NCBI RefSeq assembly: GCF_020520285.1
Contig: NZ_CP084742.1
Location: forward strand, 2,604,001 to 2,668,000
Direction of reading: 5' to 3'
Length of the DNA stretch: 64,000 nucleotides
Origin: Pseudomonas sp. L5B5
Lineage (GTDB): Bacteria > Pseudomonadota > Gammaproteobacteria > Pseudomonadales > Pseudomonadaceae
The position numbers and the translations under genes are program-made. A model generated the notes under the pieces. That model was not told the DNA's origin and made no database searches. It was given only the letters and a program-made list of their open reading frames with translations. This document shows positions 19,881 to 28,444 of the stretch, piece after piece. Positions within the stretch are counted from its first letter, which is position 1. Every line of letters begins with the position of its first letter.

Positions 19881-20378
19881 TCAGCGCGCTCGGGCGGCAA
19901 CGGTTTCGACTTCGATCAAGGCGCCGGGCAGGACCAATCCCGCCACTTGCACCGTGGTCCGGGCCGGCTTGAGCGGCTGCTTCTCGGTACCGAAGAACTC
20001 GCGGAAGGCGGTTTGCAGGCCATCGAAGTCCAGCTTGCCGCCCAGGGCCGGGTCGCCCACCAGGTAGATACGCAGTTGCACCACATCCCCCAGGCCCAGG
20101 CCCTGGCTGGCAAGGATCGTCTGCACCTTGCCCAACACCACTCGCGCCTGGGCCTCGGTATTGCCCACCGCGTGGATGTGTTCCCTGGCAGCCTTGGGGT
20201 CCACCGGGTCCGGCAGCAGGCCGGACAGGTAGGTCACCTCGCTGTTGGCCGGCAGGGTCACGGCCTGCAGGATCGGCGAGTTGGGATAGGTGGACGGTAT
20301 GCGCTGGATTCCTGCGGCCCAGCTATTGGCGGCAGCGAACAGCAGCCCCAGCCCTACGACGGTTTTTTTCAAAGACAT
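19881..20378 (-). CDS. exported RidA/YjgF/UK114 family protein
   Basis: A 165-aa RidA-fold protein that, unusually, begins with a Sec signal peptide (KKTVVGLGLLFAAANSWA, cleavage after ~22). The family's conserved Arg is present as Arg140 in PARTTVQVAGL, with Glu156 in LIEVETVA. Cytosolic RidA hydrolyses reactive enamines and imines to ketones and ammonia. An exported copy beside a Tat-exported amine oxidase could do the same in the periplasm. It lies 25 bp upstream of the receptor gene and is part of the same transcript. Confidence 0.88.
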   Translation of the reverse strand: MSLKKTVVGLGLLFAAANSWAAGIQRIPSTYPNSPILQAVTLPANSEVTYLSGLLPDPVDPKAAREHIHAVGNTEAQARVVLGKVQTILASQGLGLGDVVQLRIYLVGDPALGGKLDFDGLQTAFREFFGTEKQPLKPARTTVQVAGLVLPGALIEVETVAARAR

Positions 20379-20467
20379 GCAAAGACGCTCCCAAGGTTGT
20401 GTGTGCCAGCCTCGGAGGTCCGCTACCCGGCATGGGTTACTGCTGTTTTTATGAATGCTCGGCCACT

Positions 20468-22045
20468 TCAGGCGGTTTGCTGTAGCGCCGCGCCCTGCGC
20501 CCGCTGGAACAGTTGCCGCACCACCCGCCGTGCAGCGCCGGCGGCAGCCTCCTGCCAGATGCCCACGCCGCTGTGGGCCAGGCCGTCGCTGGTCAGGTAG
20601 ACCCGGCCCTGGGGCTGGTTGAGCAGGCTGTAGTCCGGCTCGACCACTTCATGGCTGATCCAGGGCCCGAAGTTGTAGGGAATCCGGCTCCAGGCGATCA
20701 CCAGCGGGTTGCGCAGCTCATGGCTGTGGCCCGGGTGCAGCAACTCCACCGCCTCACGGGAAATCTCGATCTGTTGGGCCAGGGTTCTCTCGCCGAATTT
20801 GCGGGCGGTCTCACCGTTGTTGTAGGCCGCCACCAGCACCCCTTCGGCCTGGTTGAAACCGCCGCTGGGGTACCACAGCCCGGAAGCTTCCTGGTTGATG
20901 AAGGACAGCCCGCCGTAGATCTGGTACTGGCTTTCCCAGAAGCGCCGCGACTGCCAGGCCACCTTGTTGGCGTAGCCAAACTGCACGGCGGCGATGGCCT
21001 GGCGCACCGGCGCACTGAAGTTGTTCTGCACCTTGGCCAGCAGCGGCAAGGGCAAGCTGCTGATCACGTAGTCGGCCTCGAGGCGCTGGGTGCGATTGCT
21101 GCGTCGATCCAGGTAAGTCACCTCGACGCCGTCATGGCGATTGCTGATGGAGCGCACCTCGCTGTGCAGCCGCAACTGGCCCTTCAGATGCCGGGCAAAA
21201 GCCTGGGGAATACGGTCCATGCCACCCACCGGCTGGAACATGGTGGGCGAGAATTCCGGGTACTCATCGATCATCAGCGCGGTGGTCAGCGCCGGGTTGA
21301 GCAAGGTCTGCAAGGGCAGCGGATCGTTCTTCTGCGCCAGCTGATCACCCGCCCCGGGCCAGACCTTGTAGCCGGAACGAGCCGAGCCCAGGTATTCGAG
21401 CTTGTCGGACAAATCGCCCCAGGTCTTGAGGAAACTCAGCAGGTTGCCACGATCCGCCACGCTCAGTTCCTGATCCAGGGCGTGGCGGTTGACCGCCTTG
21501 GCCAGCAGTTCGGAGAAGTGCCCGCGACTGTCGTTGACCGCCTGGCGAATCTGCAGCGCCGGCTGGTTCAGGTCCGGACGCACCAGGGCGTTGCGACTGG
21601 TATTGACCAGGACTTCCAGCTCCACCCCCAGTTCACGGCAGTAACCGAGCATCAGCTGGTGGTGGCTTGGCAAGCGACCGGCACCGGCATTGAGATAGAA
21701 ACCCTGGTCGAAGCGCGCCACCTGCACACTGCCGTCGCTGTACTCCACCCGGTCGCCGCCACGCACCGTCCAGTTGCGCCCGCCGACCCGGTCCCGGGCC
21801 TCCAGGAGCGTGACCTTGAACCCGGCCTTGTGCAGCTCGTAGGCACTGACCAGGCCACCGATGCCGGCACCGATCACCACCACCCTGGCGCCCATGCCCA
21901 CCGGCGCGGCCGGCAACGAGGCGTAATTCTCCTCGACCGCCTCGGCATTGCCCGCCATCCCGAACAACCCCATGACCGCGCTCGCCGCCTGGACCCCACC
22001 GACAGCGGCGACACGGGCGATCAATTGTCTTCTGGTCAGCGGCAT
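20468..22045 (-). CDS. Tat-exported FAD-dependent amine oxidase
   Basis: A 525-aa flavin monoamine-oxidase family enzyme. The N-terminus has a twin-arginine signal (LTRRQLIAR followed by a hydrophobic Ala/Gly stretch). The FAD fold starts with VVVIGAGIGGLVSAYE (~54-69) and RVGGRNW. The C-terminal FAD motif is VYLTSDGLAHSGVGIWQEAA. It oxidises a primary or secondary amine or an L-amino acid to the imine with H2O2 or quinone reduction. Export folded with FAD explains the Tat signal. It sits 89 bp upstream of the exported RidA, which could process its imine product. Confidence 0.9.
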   Translation of the reverse strand: MPLTRRQLIARVAAVGGVQAASAVMGLFGMAGNAEAVEENYASLPAAPVGMGARVVVIGAGIGGLVSAYELHKAGFKVTLLEARDRVGGRNWTVRGGDRVEYSDGSVQVARFDQGFYLNAGAGRLPSHHQLMLGYCRELGVELEVLVNTSRNALVRPDLNQPALQIRQAVNDSRGHFSELLAKAVNRHALDQELSVADRGNLLSFLKTWGDLSDKLEYLGSARSGYKVWPGAGDQLAQKNDPLPLQTLLNPALTTALMIDEYPEFSPTMFQPVGGMDRIPQAFARHLKGQLRLHSEVRSISNRHDGVEVTYLDRRSNRTQRLEADYVISSLPLPLLAKVQNNFSAPVRQAIAAVQFGYANKVAWQSRRFWESQYQIYGGLSFINQEASGLWYPSGGFNQAEGVLVAAYNNGETARKFGERTLAQQIEISREAVELLHPGHSHELRNPLVIAWSRIPYNFGPWISHEVVEPDYSLLNQPQGRVYLTSDGLAHSGVGIWQEAAAGAARRVVRQLFQRAQGAALQQTA

Positions 22046-22251
22046 GCCGGCGCTCCCTGCTACGGATGGTTAGTGCGTTCGGTTATAGCCCGTCGACTTA
22101 TGCAGTCACTTGGGTCTATGTGAAGCCATCCTAGGGGCGCTGATTTGATAAGAGAAATACATTTTAAGCATATGCAAATATTACTTTGTTTCATATTCAA
22201 GGCGAGAGATTCTGCGCATCACGCATAGCCGAAGACGACTCAATTCTGCCA
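22046..22251. promoter_or_regulatory. AT-rich gap upstream of the amine oxidase
   Basis: About 130 bp of this gap are AT-rich (around 22140-22250), in sharp contrast to the flanks. It is the likely promoter region for the amine oxidase-RidA-receptor-binding protein unit. I cannot pick out a definite -35/-10 or regulator site. Confidence 0.3.
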
Positions 22252-23472
22252 CTAGTCGCGAGTCTCAGAGCTTGAGCGTTGGAGATTCATCGCGGCAGCC
22301 TGCGCCGCAGCCAGCACTCTCAGCACATTCGCGCCCCAGATCTTCGCCAGGTCGTCTTCGCTGTAGCCCGCCGCCAGCAGGCGTTCGGTGATGCGTGGCA
22401 GTTGCGCCACATCTTCCAGCCCCTCGACCCCACCGCCGCCGTCCCAATCGGCGCCGATGCCCACATGCTCCGGCCCCACCACCTCAAGGATGTGCAGCAG
22501 GTGCTTCATGTAGTCGTCGAGGGTCGCCCGGGGTTGCGGATAACGGGCCTCCACCTGGCGAATGCGCTCGGCCAGGTCCGCCACCTGCCCGGGACTGAGG
22601 CTGGCGGCCAGGCGAAACTCGCGATACAGCGGCCCCAGGGCCTTGGCGCGCTCGGGATTGGGCACGACGTTGATCAGGTCGCTGGGGAAGCTGTTGACCT
22701 GCACTACCCCGCCCTTGGCCGCCAGGGCTCGCAAGCGCTGGTCATCCAGGTTGCGCGGATGAGGGGTAATGGCCCGGCTGCTGGAATGAGAGGCGATGAT
22801 CGGTGCCGTGGACAGCGCCAGCACCTGGTCGAACACCTGGTCCGAGGCATGGGATACATCCAGCAGGATGCCCAGGCGATTGGCTGCGGCAACCAGCTCG
22901 CGGCCCGCCGGGCTCAGGCCGCGCCACTGGGGCAAGGCAGTGGCCGAGTCGGCGAAATGGTTGTTGGCCGAATGCACCAGGCCCAACATGCGCAGGCCCT
23001 GGCGATGGTAGGTGAGCAAGCGCCCGGGATCAGCGGCCAGGGGCTCGGCATTCTCCATGCTGATGAACACCACCTTCTGGCCACGGGCAACGATGGCCGG
23101 TACATCCTCGGCGCGCAGGGCCAAGGCGAAGTCCTCGGGATAGGCGGCCACCAGGTCGCGGATTCGGGTCAACACCGCCAGGCCGTGTTCGCTGGCCTGG
23201 GTCCGGCCTTCGGCGTCGAGCGGTCCCTGGGGAGTGAAGATCGCCCAGAAGCCACCGTCCAGCCCGCCCTCCTTCATCCGCGGCAGATCGACCTGGGACA
23301 GGTCGTCCTGGTAACGATGGCGCTGGCGGATATCCCAACCCGGCCGGGCCAGTTGCATCGGGGTGTCGAGATGGCTGTCGAGTACGGTCAGGCGTTGATG
23401 CACGGCAGCAGGGTCCTGGGCCAGGGCCCAGGGGCTGGCCAGCGCCAGGGTCAGCAGGGATTGACGCAGCAT
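22252..23472 (-). CDS. exported M19 (renal-type) dipeptidase
   Basis: A 406-aa zinc dipeptidase. It has a short signal peptide (MLRQSLLTLALASPWALA-QD) followed by the metal motif DSHLDTP near residue 32. The bridging and second-site ligands appear around SMENAEP, and further ones in ILLDVSHASD and IIASHSSSRA. The conserved HVGIGADWDGGGG lies near the end. M19 enzymes cleave L,D- or D-containing dipeptides and related amides. Start chosen at 23472 because the signal peptide then lies at the N-terminus; the frame extends upstream into the binding-protein gene without a start. 38 bp after that gene. Confidence 0.9.
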   Translation of the reverse strand: MLRQSLLTLALASPWALAQDPAAVHQRLTVLDSHLDTPMQLARPGWDIRQRHRYQDDLSQVDLPRMKEGGLDGGFWAIFTPQGPLDAEGRTQASEHGLAVLTRIRDLVAAYPEDFALALRAEDVPAIVARGQKVVFISMENAEPLAADPGRLLTYHRQGLRMLGLVHSANNHFADSATALPQWRGLSPAGRELVAAANRLGILLDVSHASDQVFDQVLALSTAPIIASHSSSRAITPHPRNLDDQRLRALAAKGGVVQVNSFPSDLINVVPNPERAKALGPLYREFRLAASLSPGQVADLAERIRQVEARYPQPRATLDDYMKHLLHILEVVGPEHVGIGADWDGGGGVEGLEDVAQLPRITERLLAAGYSEDDLAKIWGANVLRVLAAAQAAAMNLQRSSSETRD

Positions 23473-23510
23473 GGGGCCTCCATCGCCGGTTGGAAGAACA
23501 CGCCAGGCCC

Positions 23511-24473
23511 TCAGCCCCAATGGAAGCTGCGGTCCCAGAGGCCCGAGACGTCGAGTTGCTGGGGCAGCACCCCGGCCTCGTAAAACAGATCGGCCACGTC
23601 CTGCTGGGACTTCACCGCCGCATCGTCCACCGGTTGCAGCAAGCGCGGGCCGCTCTGGGCGCGGTACTGGGCCAGGAATACCTCCCGGGGCATGCCCAGG
23701 ATCTGCGCACTCTTGCTCGCCCACTCCTCGGGGTGGCTGGCGATCCATTGCCAGGAGCGGTACTCGCGCAGGATGTAGTCGGTGATCGCCGCGTGCTTGC
23801 GCGGGTCGGCGATGCTCTGCTGGTTGGCGGCGATCACGTAGTTGCCCGACAGGTAGCCTTGCCCTGTCTTCAGTACCCGGGCCCCGGCCCGCAGTTCGGC
23901 CAGCTGGATGAAGTAGCCGAAGCTGACCCAGGCATCCAGGGCGCCGTTCTGGAACGCGGCGAAACCATCCTGCGGGGTCAGCGCCATGGGCACGATGTCG
24001 GCGAACCCCAACCCCTGCTCCTTCAGGGCCTTGAGCAAGAAATAATGGGAACTGGTGGAGCGGATGTAACCGACGCGCAGGCCCTTGAGCTCGGCCACCG
24101 ACTGCACCGCGGAGCCCTTGGGCACGATGAAGGCCTGGTTGTTGACGTCGCCGGTGAGCACGGCGATCAGCTTCACCGGGGCATGGTTCTTGATGCCGAA
24201 GATGGGTGGGATCTCGCTCATCGGCGAGATGTCCAGGGTGCCGCTGACCAGGGCCTCGAAGCTCAGGTTGCCACCGGTGAACTCAGCGTACTTGACCTGG
24301 TAGGGCGGCGGCTCGACGCCCGCTTCGACAAAGAAGCTCGGCGCCGCCCCCTTGTAGGTGGCCACGTTCAAGGTGACCCCGGACCAATCGGTGGAGGCTC
24401 CCAGGCCCAGGCGGGGCAAGGTGCCCGCGAGGCCAGCAAGGGCCGAGAGTTGCAGGAAACGACGACGCTGCAT
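23511..24473 (-). CDS. Tat-exported SsuA/NMT1-like substrate-binding protein
   Basis: A 320-aa periplasmic binding protein with a twin-arginine type leader (MQRRRFLQLSALAGLAGTL). The fold is that of the nitrate/sulfonate/taurine group (GNLSFEALVSGTLDISPMSEIPPIFG, GYIRSTSSHYFLLKAL, GALDAWVSFGYF). It belongs to the operon that starts with the SsuC-like permease at 29266 and is the most likely primary binding protein for that importer. It differs clearly from the second binding protein at 16.4 kb. Confidence 0.9.
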   Translation of the reverse strand: MQRRRFLQLSALAGLAGTLPRLGLGASTDWSGVTLNVATYKGAAPSFFVEAGVEPPPYQVKYAEFTGGNLSFEALVSGTLDISPMSEIPPIFGIKNHAPVKLIAVLTGDVNNQAFIVPKGSAVQSVAELKGLRVGYIRSTSSHYFLLKALKEQGLGFADIVPMALTPQDGFAAFQNGALDAWVSFGYFIQLAELRAGARVLKTGQGYLSGNYVIAANQQSIADPRKHAAITDYILREYRSWQWIASHPEEWASKSAQILGMPREVFLAQYRAQSGPRLLQPVDDAAVKSQQDVADLFYEAGVLPQQLDVSGLWDRSFHWG

Positions 24474-24485
24474 GATGGCTTGTCC

Positions 24486-25295
24486 TTAATCGAGAAAGTC
24501 CGGTTCTTCGCGCTGGATGCGCTCGCGATAGGGCTGGAAGCTGAACCAGCCACCGAACTCGGTGCCCACCTGGCGCGCCGTGTGGCGAGCGATCTCATGG
24601 GGAATCGGGCGGGGCGTACCGGCTGCTTCCGCCAGCAACTGGGCCTGGGCGGCGTTGTCCATGGCGATGAAACGCCAGACCGCCGCCTCGACGGTTTCGC
24701 CCACGGTCAGCAGGCCGTGGTTCTGCAGGATCAACGCCTTGTGGCCGTGCAAGGCAGCGGCAATCCGCGCCCCTTCGCTGGCCTCCAGCACCACCCCGGA
24801 GAAGTTGTCGAACAGTGCGTGCCGCTCATAGAAGGCACAGGCGTCCTGGGTCAGTGGATCGAGCAAGCGGCCCAGGCTCGACCAGGCCTTGCCGTACAGC
24901 GAATGGGCATGGGCCGCCGCAACCACCTGTGGCTGGGCTTCATGCAGCGCCGCGTGGATGGCGAACGCCGCCAGGTTCAGTGCGCCCTCGCCCTCGACGA
25001 TGGCGCCGTCGGGGTCCACCAGCAGCAAGTCGCGGACCCGTACATGGCCGAAATACACCCCTACCGGGTTGACCCAGAAATGGTCCGGGCGCCCCGGATC
25101 GCGCACGGTGATGTGGCCGGCGCCACCCATGTCGAACCCCAGCCGGGCGAATACCCGGAACGCCGCCGCCAGGCTCTGCTTGCGTTGCAGCCGCTCAAGC
25201 TCGACGGTGGCCTGCTGGGGCGGATGTTCCCAGCGAAACACCGTATGGCCATCGCGGGGCAGGTCATACACGGCGGGGCGAAACTGTGCGGTCAT
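24486..25295 (-). CDS. class II aldolase/adducin family protein
   Basis: A 269-aa cytosolic class II aldolase-like protein. The zinc motif is AAHAHSLYG, and a later HHL-type position is QNHGLLTVGE. ATG at 25295 is set by AAGGAGAG 7 bp upstream. The fold is shared with the 8.1-kb aldolase, but the two are not close in sequence. Its position after a hydroxyacid dehydrogenase and before the binding protein suggests it trims the carbon skeleton of the imported compound. Substrate unknown. Confidence 0.88.
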   Translation of the reverse strand: MTAQFRPAVYDLPRDGHTVFRWEHPPQQATVELERLQRKQSLAAAFRVFARLGFDMGGAGHITVRDPGRPDHFWVNPVGVYFGHVRVRDLLLVDPDGAIVEGEGALNLAAFAIHAALHEAQPQVVAAAHAHSLYGKAWSSLGRLLDPLTQDACAFYERHALFDNFSGVVLEASEGARIAAALHGHKALILQNHGLLTVGETVEAAVWRFIAMDNAAQAQLLAEAAGTPRPIPHEIARHTARQVGTEFGGWFSFQPYRERIQREEPDFLD

Positions 25296-25363
25296 ATCCA
25301 CTCTCCTTGAAATGGTCATCAATACCCTGCTCCCATCGGCCCTTCTGCGGTCTCAAGATCCCT

Positions 25364-25490
25364 GCGCCTGCTACGCAGCCTTCGGCAGCGGCTACACAAA
25401 CCGGCATTGGCCCTGTTGCCGCTGCCGAGCCCGCGAGACTGCGAAAAGGCCCGCAGGGCCTTGCCTGGCGATCGCCGGAAGACCTGCGCC
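25364..25490. repeat. REPIN-like pair of extragenic palindromes
   Basis: Two REP halves in inverted orientation: one ends GGCAGCGGCTACA (to ~25396), the next begins TGCCGCTGCCGAGCC (from ~25425). The perfect hairpin AAGGCCC-GCA-GGGCCTT follows (25446-25462). It interrupts the operon between the hydroxyacid dehydrogenase and the aldolase, where it may stabilise or attenuate the transcript. Confidence 0.8.
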
Positions 25491-25515
25491 AACCAGCCAA
25501 CGCAAGCACCGCACG

Positions 25516-26454
25516 CTAGTAGCCACGCTGGATCTCCACCGGATTCTCCAGGGGCAGACCATCGCCCCAGCGCTGGAGATTGCGCTCCAGCAGCCGGGCG
25601 ATGTTCAGGTAGACCCCAGGCGAGTTGGCCGAGGTGTGGGGCGACAGATGGATGCGCGGGTGACGGTAGAACGGATGCCCCTCGGGCAGCGGCTCAGGGT
25701 CGGTCACGTCCAGGCTGGCCAGGCCCACACGCCCGCTATCCAGGGCCTGCAACAGCGCCGGCTGATCGATCAGCGCGCCACGGGCGATGTTGATCAGGTG
25801 CAGCCCCGGCTTGGCGGCCGCCAGCACCTGGGCGTCGATGACCTGCCGGGTCTGCTCGGTCAGCGGTGCCGCCAGCAGCAGGTGGTCGGCGCGGGCAAAC
25901 AGTTGATGCAGGTCGGCCACCGCGTCCACCCCGGGAATCTCGAAAGGTTGCGCCGAACGCCGTAGCGCCAGCACTTGCATGCCCAGTGCCAAGGCCTTGG
26001 GTGCCAGCTCCCGGGCGATGCTGCCGAAGCCGTACAGCCCCAGGGTGCTGCCCGCCACTGCGGCCAGCGGTCGTTGCTGCCAGTCTGCGGCGCGCTCGAT
26101 CCAGACCTGGGGCAGTTGCTTGGCGGCGGCGAAGATCGCCGCCAGCGCGAACTCGGCAATGCTTTGTGCGGTGCTGCCGCGGGCGCTGGCCACCGGCAGG
26201 CGCTCGAACAGCCAGGGTGGGAAGTAATCCAGGCCCGAGGTCACCAGTTGCACAAACTGCAAGCCAAAGGGCCAGCCCGCAGGCGGCTGCGGCGCATCGC
26301 GAAAGTCGGCATGGGGTGCGGCCAGCAGCACCTGGATAGTCGGCGGCAGGCCAACGGGCACGCCCCGGGGCAGGTCCAGGACCTCGACCCCGGGCAGCCA
26401 CTGGCGCAGTTGCTGGTTGAAGGCCGCATCGAGCTGGCTGGCGATGTGCTTCAC
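25516..26454 (-). CDS. D-2-hydroxyacid dehydrogenase (GhrA/SerA-like)
   Basis: A 312-aa NAD(P)-dependent dehydrogenase. It has the Rossmann loop GLYGFGSIARELA, catalytic Arg in NIARGALID, Glu in DVTDPEPLPEG, and His in HLSPHTSA. It reduces a 2-keto acid or oxidises a D-2-hydroxyacid. The start is GTG at 26454, which overlaps the upstream dehydrogenase stop by four bases (GTGA). No ATG gives a sensible N-terminus. Translationally coupled within the sulfur-scavenging operon. Confidence 0.9.
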   Translation of the reverse strand: MKHIASQLDAAFNQQLRQWLPGVEVLDLPRGVPVGLPPTIQVLLAAPHADFRDAPQPPAGWPFGLQFVQLVTSGLDYFPPWLFERLPVASARGSTAQSIAEFALAAIFAAAKQLPQVWIERAADWQQRPLAAVAGSTLGLYGFGSIARELAPKALALGMQVLALRRSAQPFEIPGVDAVADLHQLFARADHLLLAAPLTEQTRQVIDAQVLAAAKPGLHLINIARGALIDQPALLQALDSGRVGLASLDVTDPEPLPEGHPFYRHPRIHLSPHTSANSPGVYLNIARLLERNLQRWGDGLPLENPVEIQRGY

Positions 26455-27650
26455 ACCTGGGCTCCGCGGCTGGGCAAAGCAAAGGCGGCGCGCCCGACAG
26501 CCCCCAGGATCGCGTCGTTCTGCGGTGTATGGATGCGACTGCACAGCACATCGCGGTAGTGCCGTTCGATGGGATTGCCCCGGGCCAGCCCCGGGTTGCC
26601 GATGGCCTCGATACCCAGTTCCACCGCGCTGATGGCATTGCTGGTGACCAGGTACTTGATCTGGGTGGCTTCGCTGGCGGCAATCCGTCCTTCGGCGGCG
26701 GCGTCGAGCAACACCCGGTTGTTGAGCAGCAAGGCATCGATGCGGCCGAGCAGTTCCTGGAAACGCGGCAGGCTCGACAATGGCGCGCCGAGGTTGGCCG
26801 GCGTCCGCTGGGCCAGCCAGCCCAGCAGCCAGTCACGGGCGGCGCGGGCCACCCCGTCGTAGATCGCCGACAGCAGCACCGCCAACCAGAGCACGCCCTT
26901 GCTGTCCAGTTCCGAAGGCCGGGGGACATTGGCCGGCTGGATGTCCACCGCCTGCTCCAGGGGCACGAACACCTCGTCGAAGATCACGTCATGGCTGCCG
27001 GTGGCCCGCATGCCCAGGTGATCCCAGGTTTCCTCGACGCTGATCCCGGGGCTGTCGCGGTGCACCAGCCAGGTCCCCACTTGCGGCTCGGCTTCGTCGC
27101 TGCGAGCCCACACCGACAGCCAGGTCAGCCCCGGAATGCCGGTGGAGTAGATCTTGCGCCCGCTGAGCAGCCAGCCGCCCTCGACCCGCCGCGCCAGGGT
27201 CGCCGGCAAACCACCGCGGGCCGGTGTACCCAGGTCCGGCTCGACCCGCAGGGCATTGATCAGGGCTCCGTCACGCACGGCCTCGCGCGCCACCTGCTGG
27301 CGCAGGTGCAGGGGCCAGGCGGTGTTCTGTTGCAGGCGCGTGTGCTGCAAGTACTGCATCACCAGCACCAGGGCGGTGGAAGGCTCGCCCCGGGCCACGG
27401 CGCCCACCACCCGCCGCGCCTGGGCCAGGCTCGCTTCGCTGCCGCCCAGAGCCCGTGGCACGGTCAGGGCCAGCAGGCCATGCTGGTGCAGGCGCCGCAG
27501 GTTGGCATGGGGGAATTCGCTGTGACGATCATAGTGGGCCGCGGTCGCGGCGAACTCCTCGCTCAACTGCTGCAGCAGGTCGGCAAATGCCACGCAATCC
27601 AGGTCAAGCGGGAGCGCAGGGGCGACGGATGGTTCGGTGCAAAGGCTCAT
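26451..27650 (-). CDS. acyl-CoA-dehydrogenase-fold flavin enzyme (SfnB/DszC-like)
   Basis: A 399-aa enzyme of the acyl-CoA dehydrogenase superfamily: helical N-domain, beta-domain with GGWLLSGRKIYSTGIPGLTWLSV, and C-terminal helical domain. I see no clear catalytic Glu of true acyl-CoA dehydrogenases. In this sulfur context it resembles the SfnB/DszC-type flavin monooxygenases that attack organosulfur compounds using reduced flavin. The ATG overlaps the ATPase stop by four bases. Substrate undetermined. Confidence 0.88.
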   Translation of the reverse strand: MSLCTEPSVAPALPLDLDCVAFADLLQQLSEEFAATAAHYDRHSEFPHANLRRLHQHGLLALTVPRALGGSEASLAQARRVVGAVARGEPSTALVLVMQYLQHTRLQQNTAWPLHLRQQVAREAVRDGALINALRVEPDLGTPARGGLPATLARRVEGGWLLSGRKIYSTGIPGLTWLSVWARSDEAEPQVGTWLVHRDSPGISVEETWDHLGMRATGSHDVIFDEVFVPLEQAVDIQPANVPRPSELDSKGVLWLAVLLSAIYDGVARAARDWLLGWLAQRTPANLGAPLSSLPRFQELLGRIDALLLNNRVLLDAAAEGRIAASEATQIKYLVTSNAISAVELGIEAIGNPGLARGNPIERHYRDVLCSRIHTPQNDAILGAVGRAAFALPSRGAQV

Positions 27651-28441
27651 CGGCTGGCAATCCTGCTCAGGGGTGGGGCAACAAGGGTGGCCGGCTCGGC
27701 CTCGGATTCGACGCCCAGTAATTGCAGCAGCCGCCCACGCAGTTGCTGGAACCCGGGAAGGCCGGCCTGGCGCGGGCGCGGCAGGTGGATCGGCAATTGT
27801 TCGGCAATTCGGCCGTTGGCCAGCACCAGCACCCGGTCGGCCAACAGCAGGGCTTCATCGACATCATGGGTCACCAGCAGCACCGCCGGAGCATGGGTGC
27901 GCCACAGACGGATGATCAGCCGGTGCATGCGCATCCGTGTCAGGGCGTCGAGGGCGGCAAAGGGCTCGTCCAGCAGCAACAGTTGCGGCTCGCGCACCAG
28001 GGCCCGGGCCAGGGCCACGCGCTGGGCCTCACCGCCGGACAGGGTGCCGGGCCAGGCTTGCAGTCGATGGGCCAGCCCCACTTCCTCCAGCGCCGCCAGG
28101 GCCCGCTGGCGTACCTGCTCACCACGGACACCGAGGGCGACGTTGCGCCATACACGCTTCCAGGGCATCAACCGTGGCTCCTGGAACACCGCGGCCATGG
28201 CGGCCGGCACCTGCAAACGTCCTTCGTCGATGGGTTCCAGGCCAGCCAGGGCGCGGAGCAAGGTGGTCTTGCCCGAGCCGCTGCTGCCCAGCAGGGCGAC
28301 GAATTCCCCCGGGGCGATGTCCAGGTCCAGGCCATCGAGTACCGCCTGCCCGGCGAAGCGCCGGGTGATGCCACGGCCCTGGACAGCGGTGGACGAACGA
28401 CCCGTCGCAATCGGGCCCAGTGGCGAGGGTGATACGTTCAT
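27647..28441 (-). CDS. SsuB/TauB-like ABC transporter ATPase
   Basis: A 264-aa ATP-binding subunit with every core motif: Walker A GSSGSGKTT (52-60), Q-loop Gln87, signature LSGGEAQR (134-141), Walker B LLLLDEP (154-160) and the switch His in THDVDEA. It energises import of a sulfonate-type substrate at the inner membrane. It lies 3 bp after the permease and overlaps the flavin enzyme. Confidence 0.95.
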   Translation of the reverse strand: MNVSPSPLGPIATGRSSTAVQGRGITRRFAGQAVLDGLDLDIAPGEFVALLGSSGSGKTTLLRALAGLEPIDEGRLQVPAAMAAVFQEPRLMPWKRVWRNVALGVRGEQVRQRALAALEEVGLAHRLQAWPGTLSGGEAQRVALARALVREPQLLLLDEPFAALDALTRMRMHRLIIRLWRTHAPAVLLVTHDVDEALLLADRVLVLANGRIAEQLPIHLPRPRQAGLPGFQQLRGRLLQLLGVESEAEPATLVAPPLSRIASR

Positions 28442-28444
28442 GGC

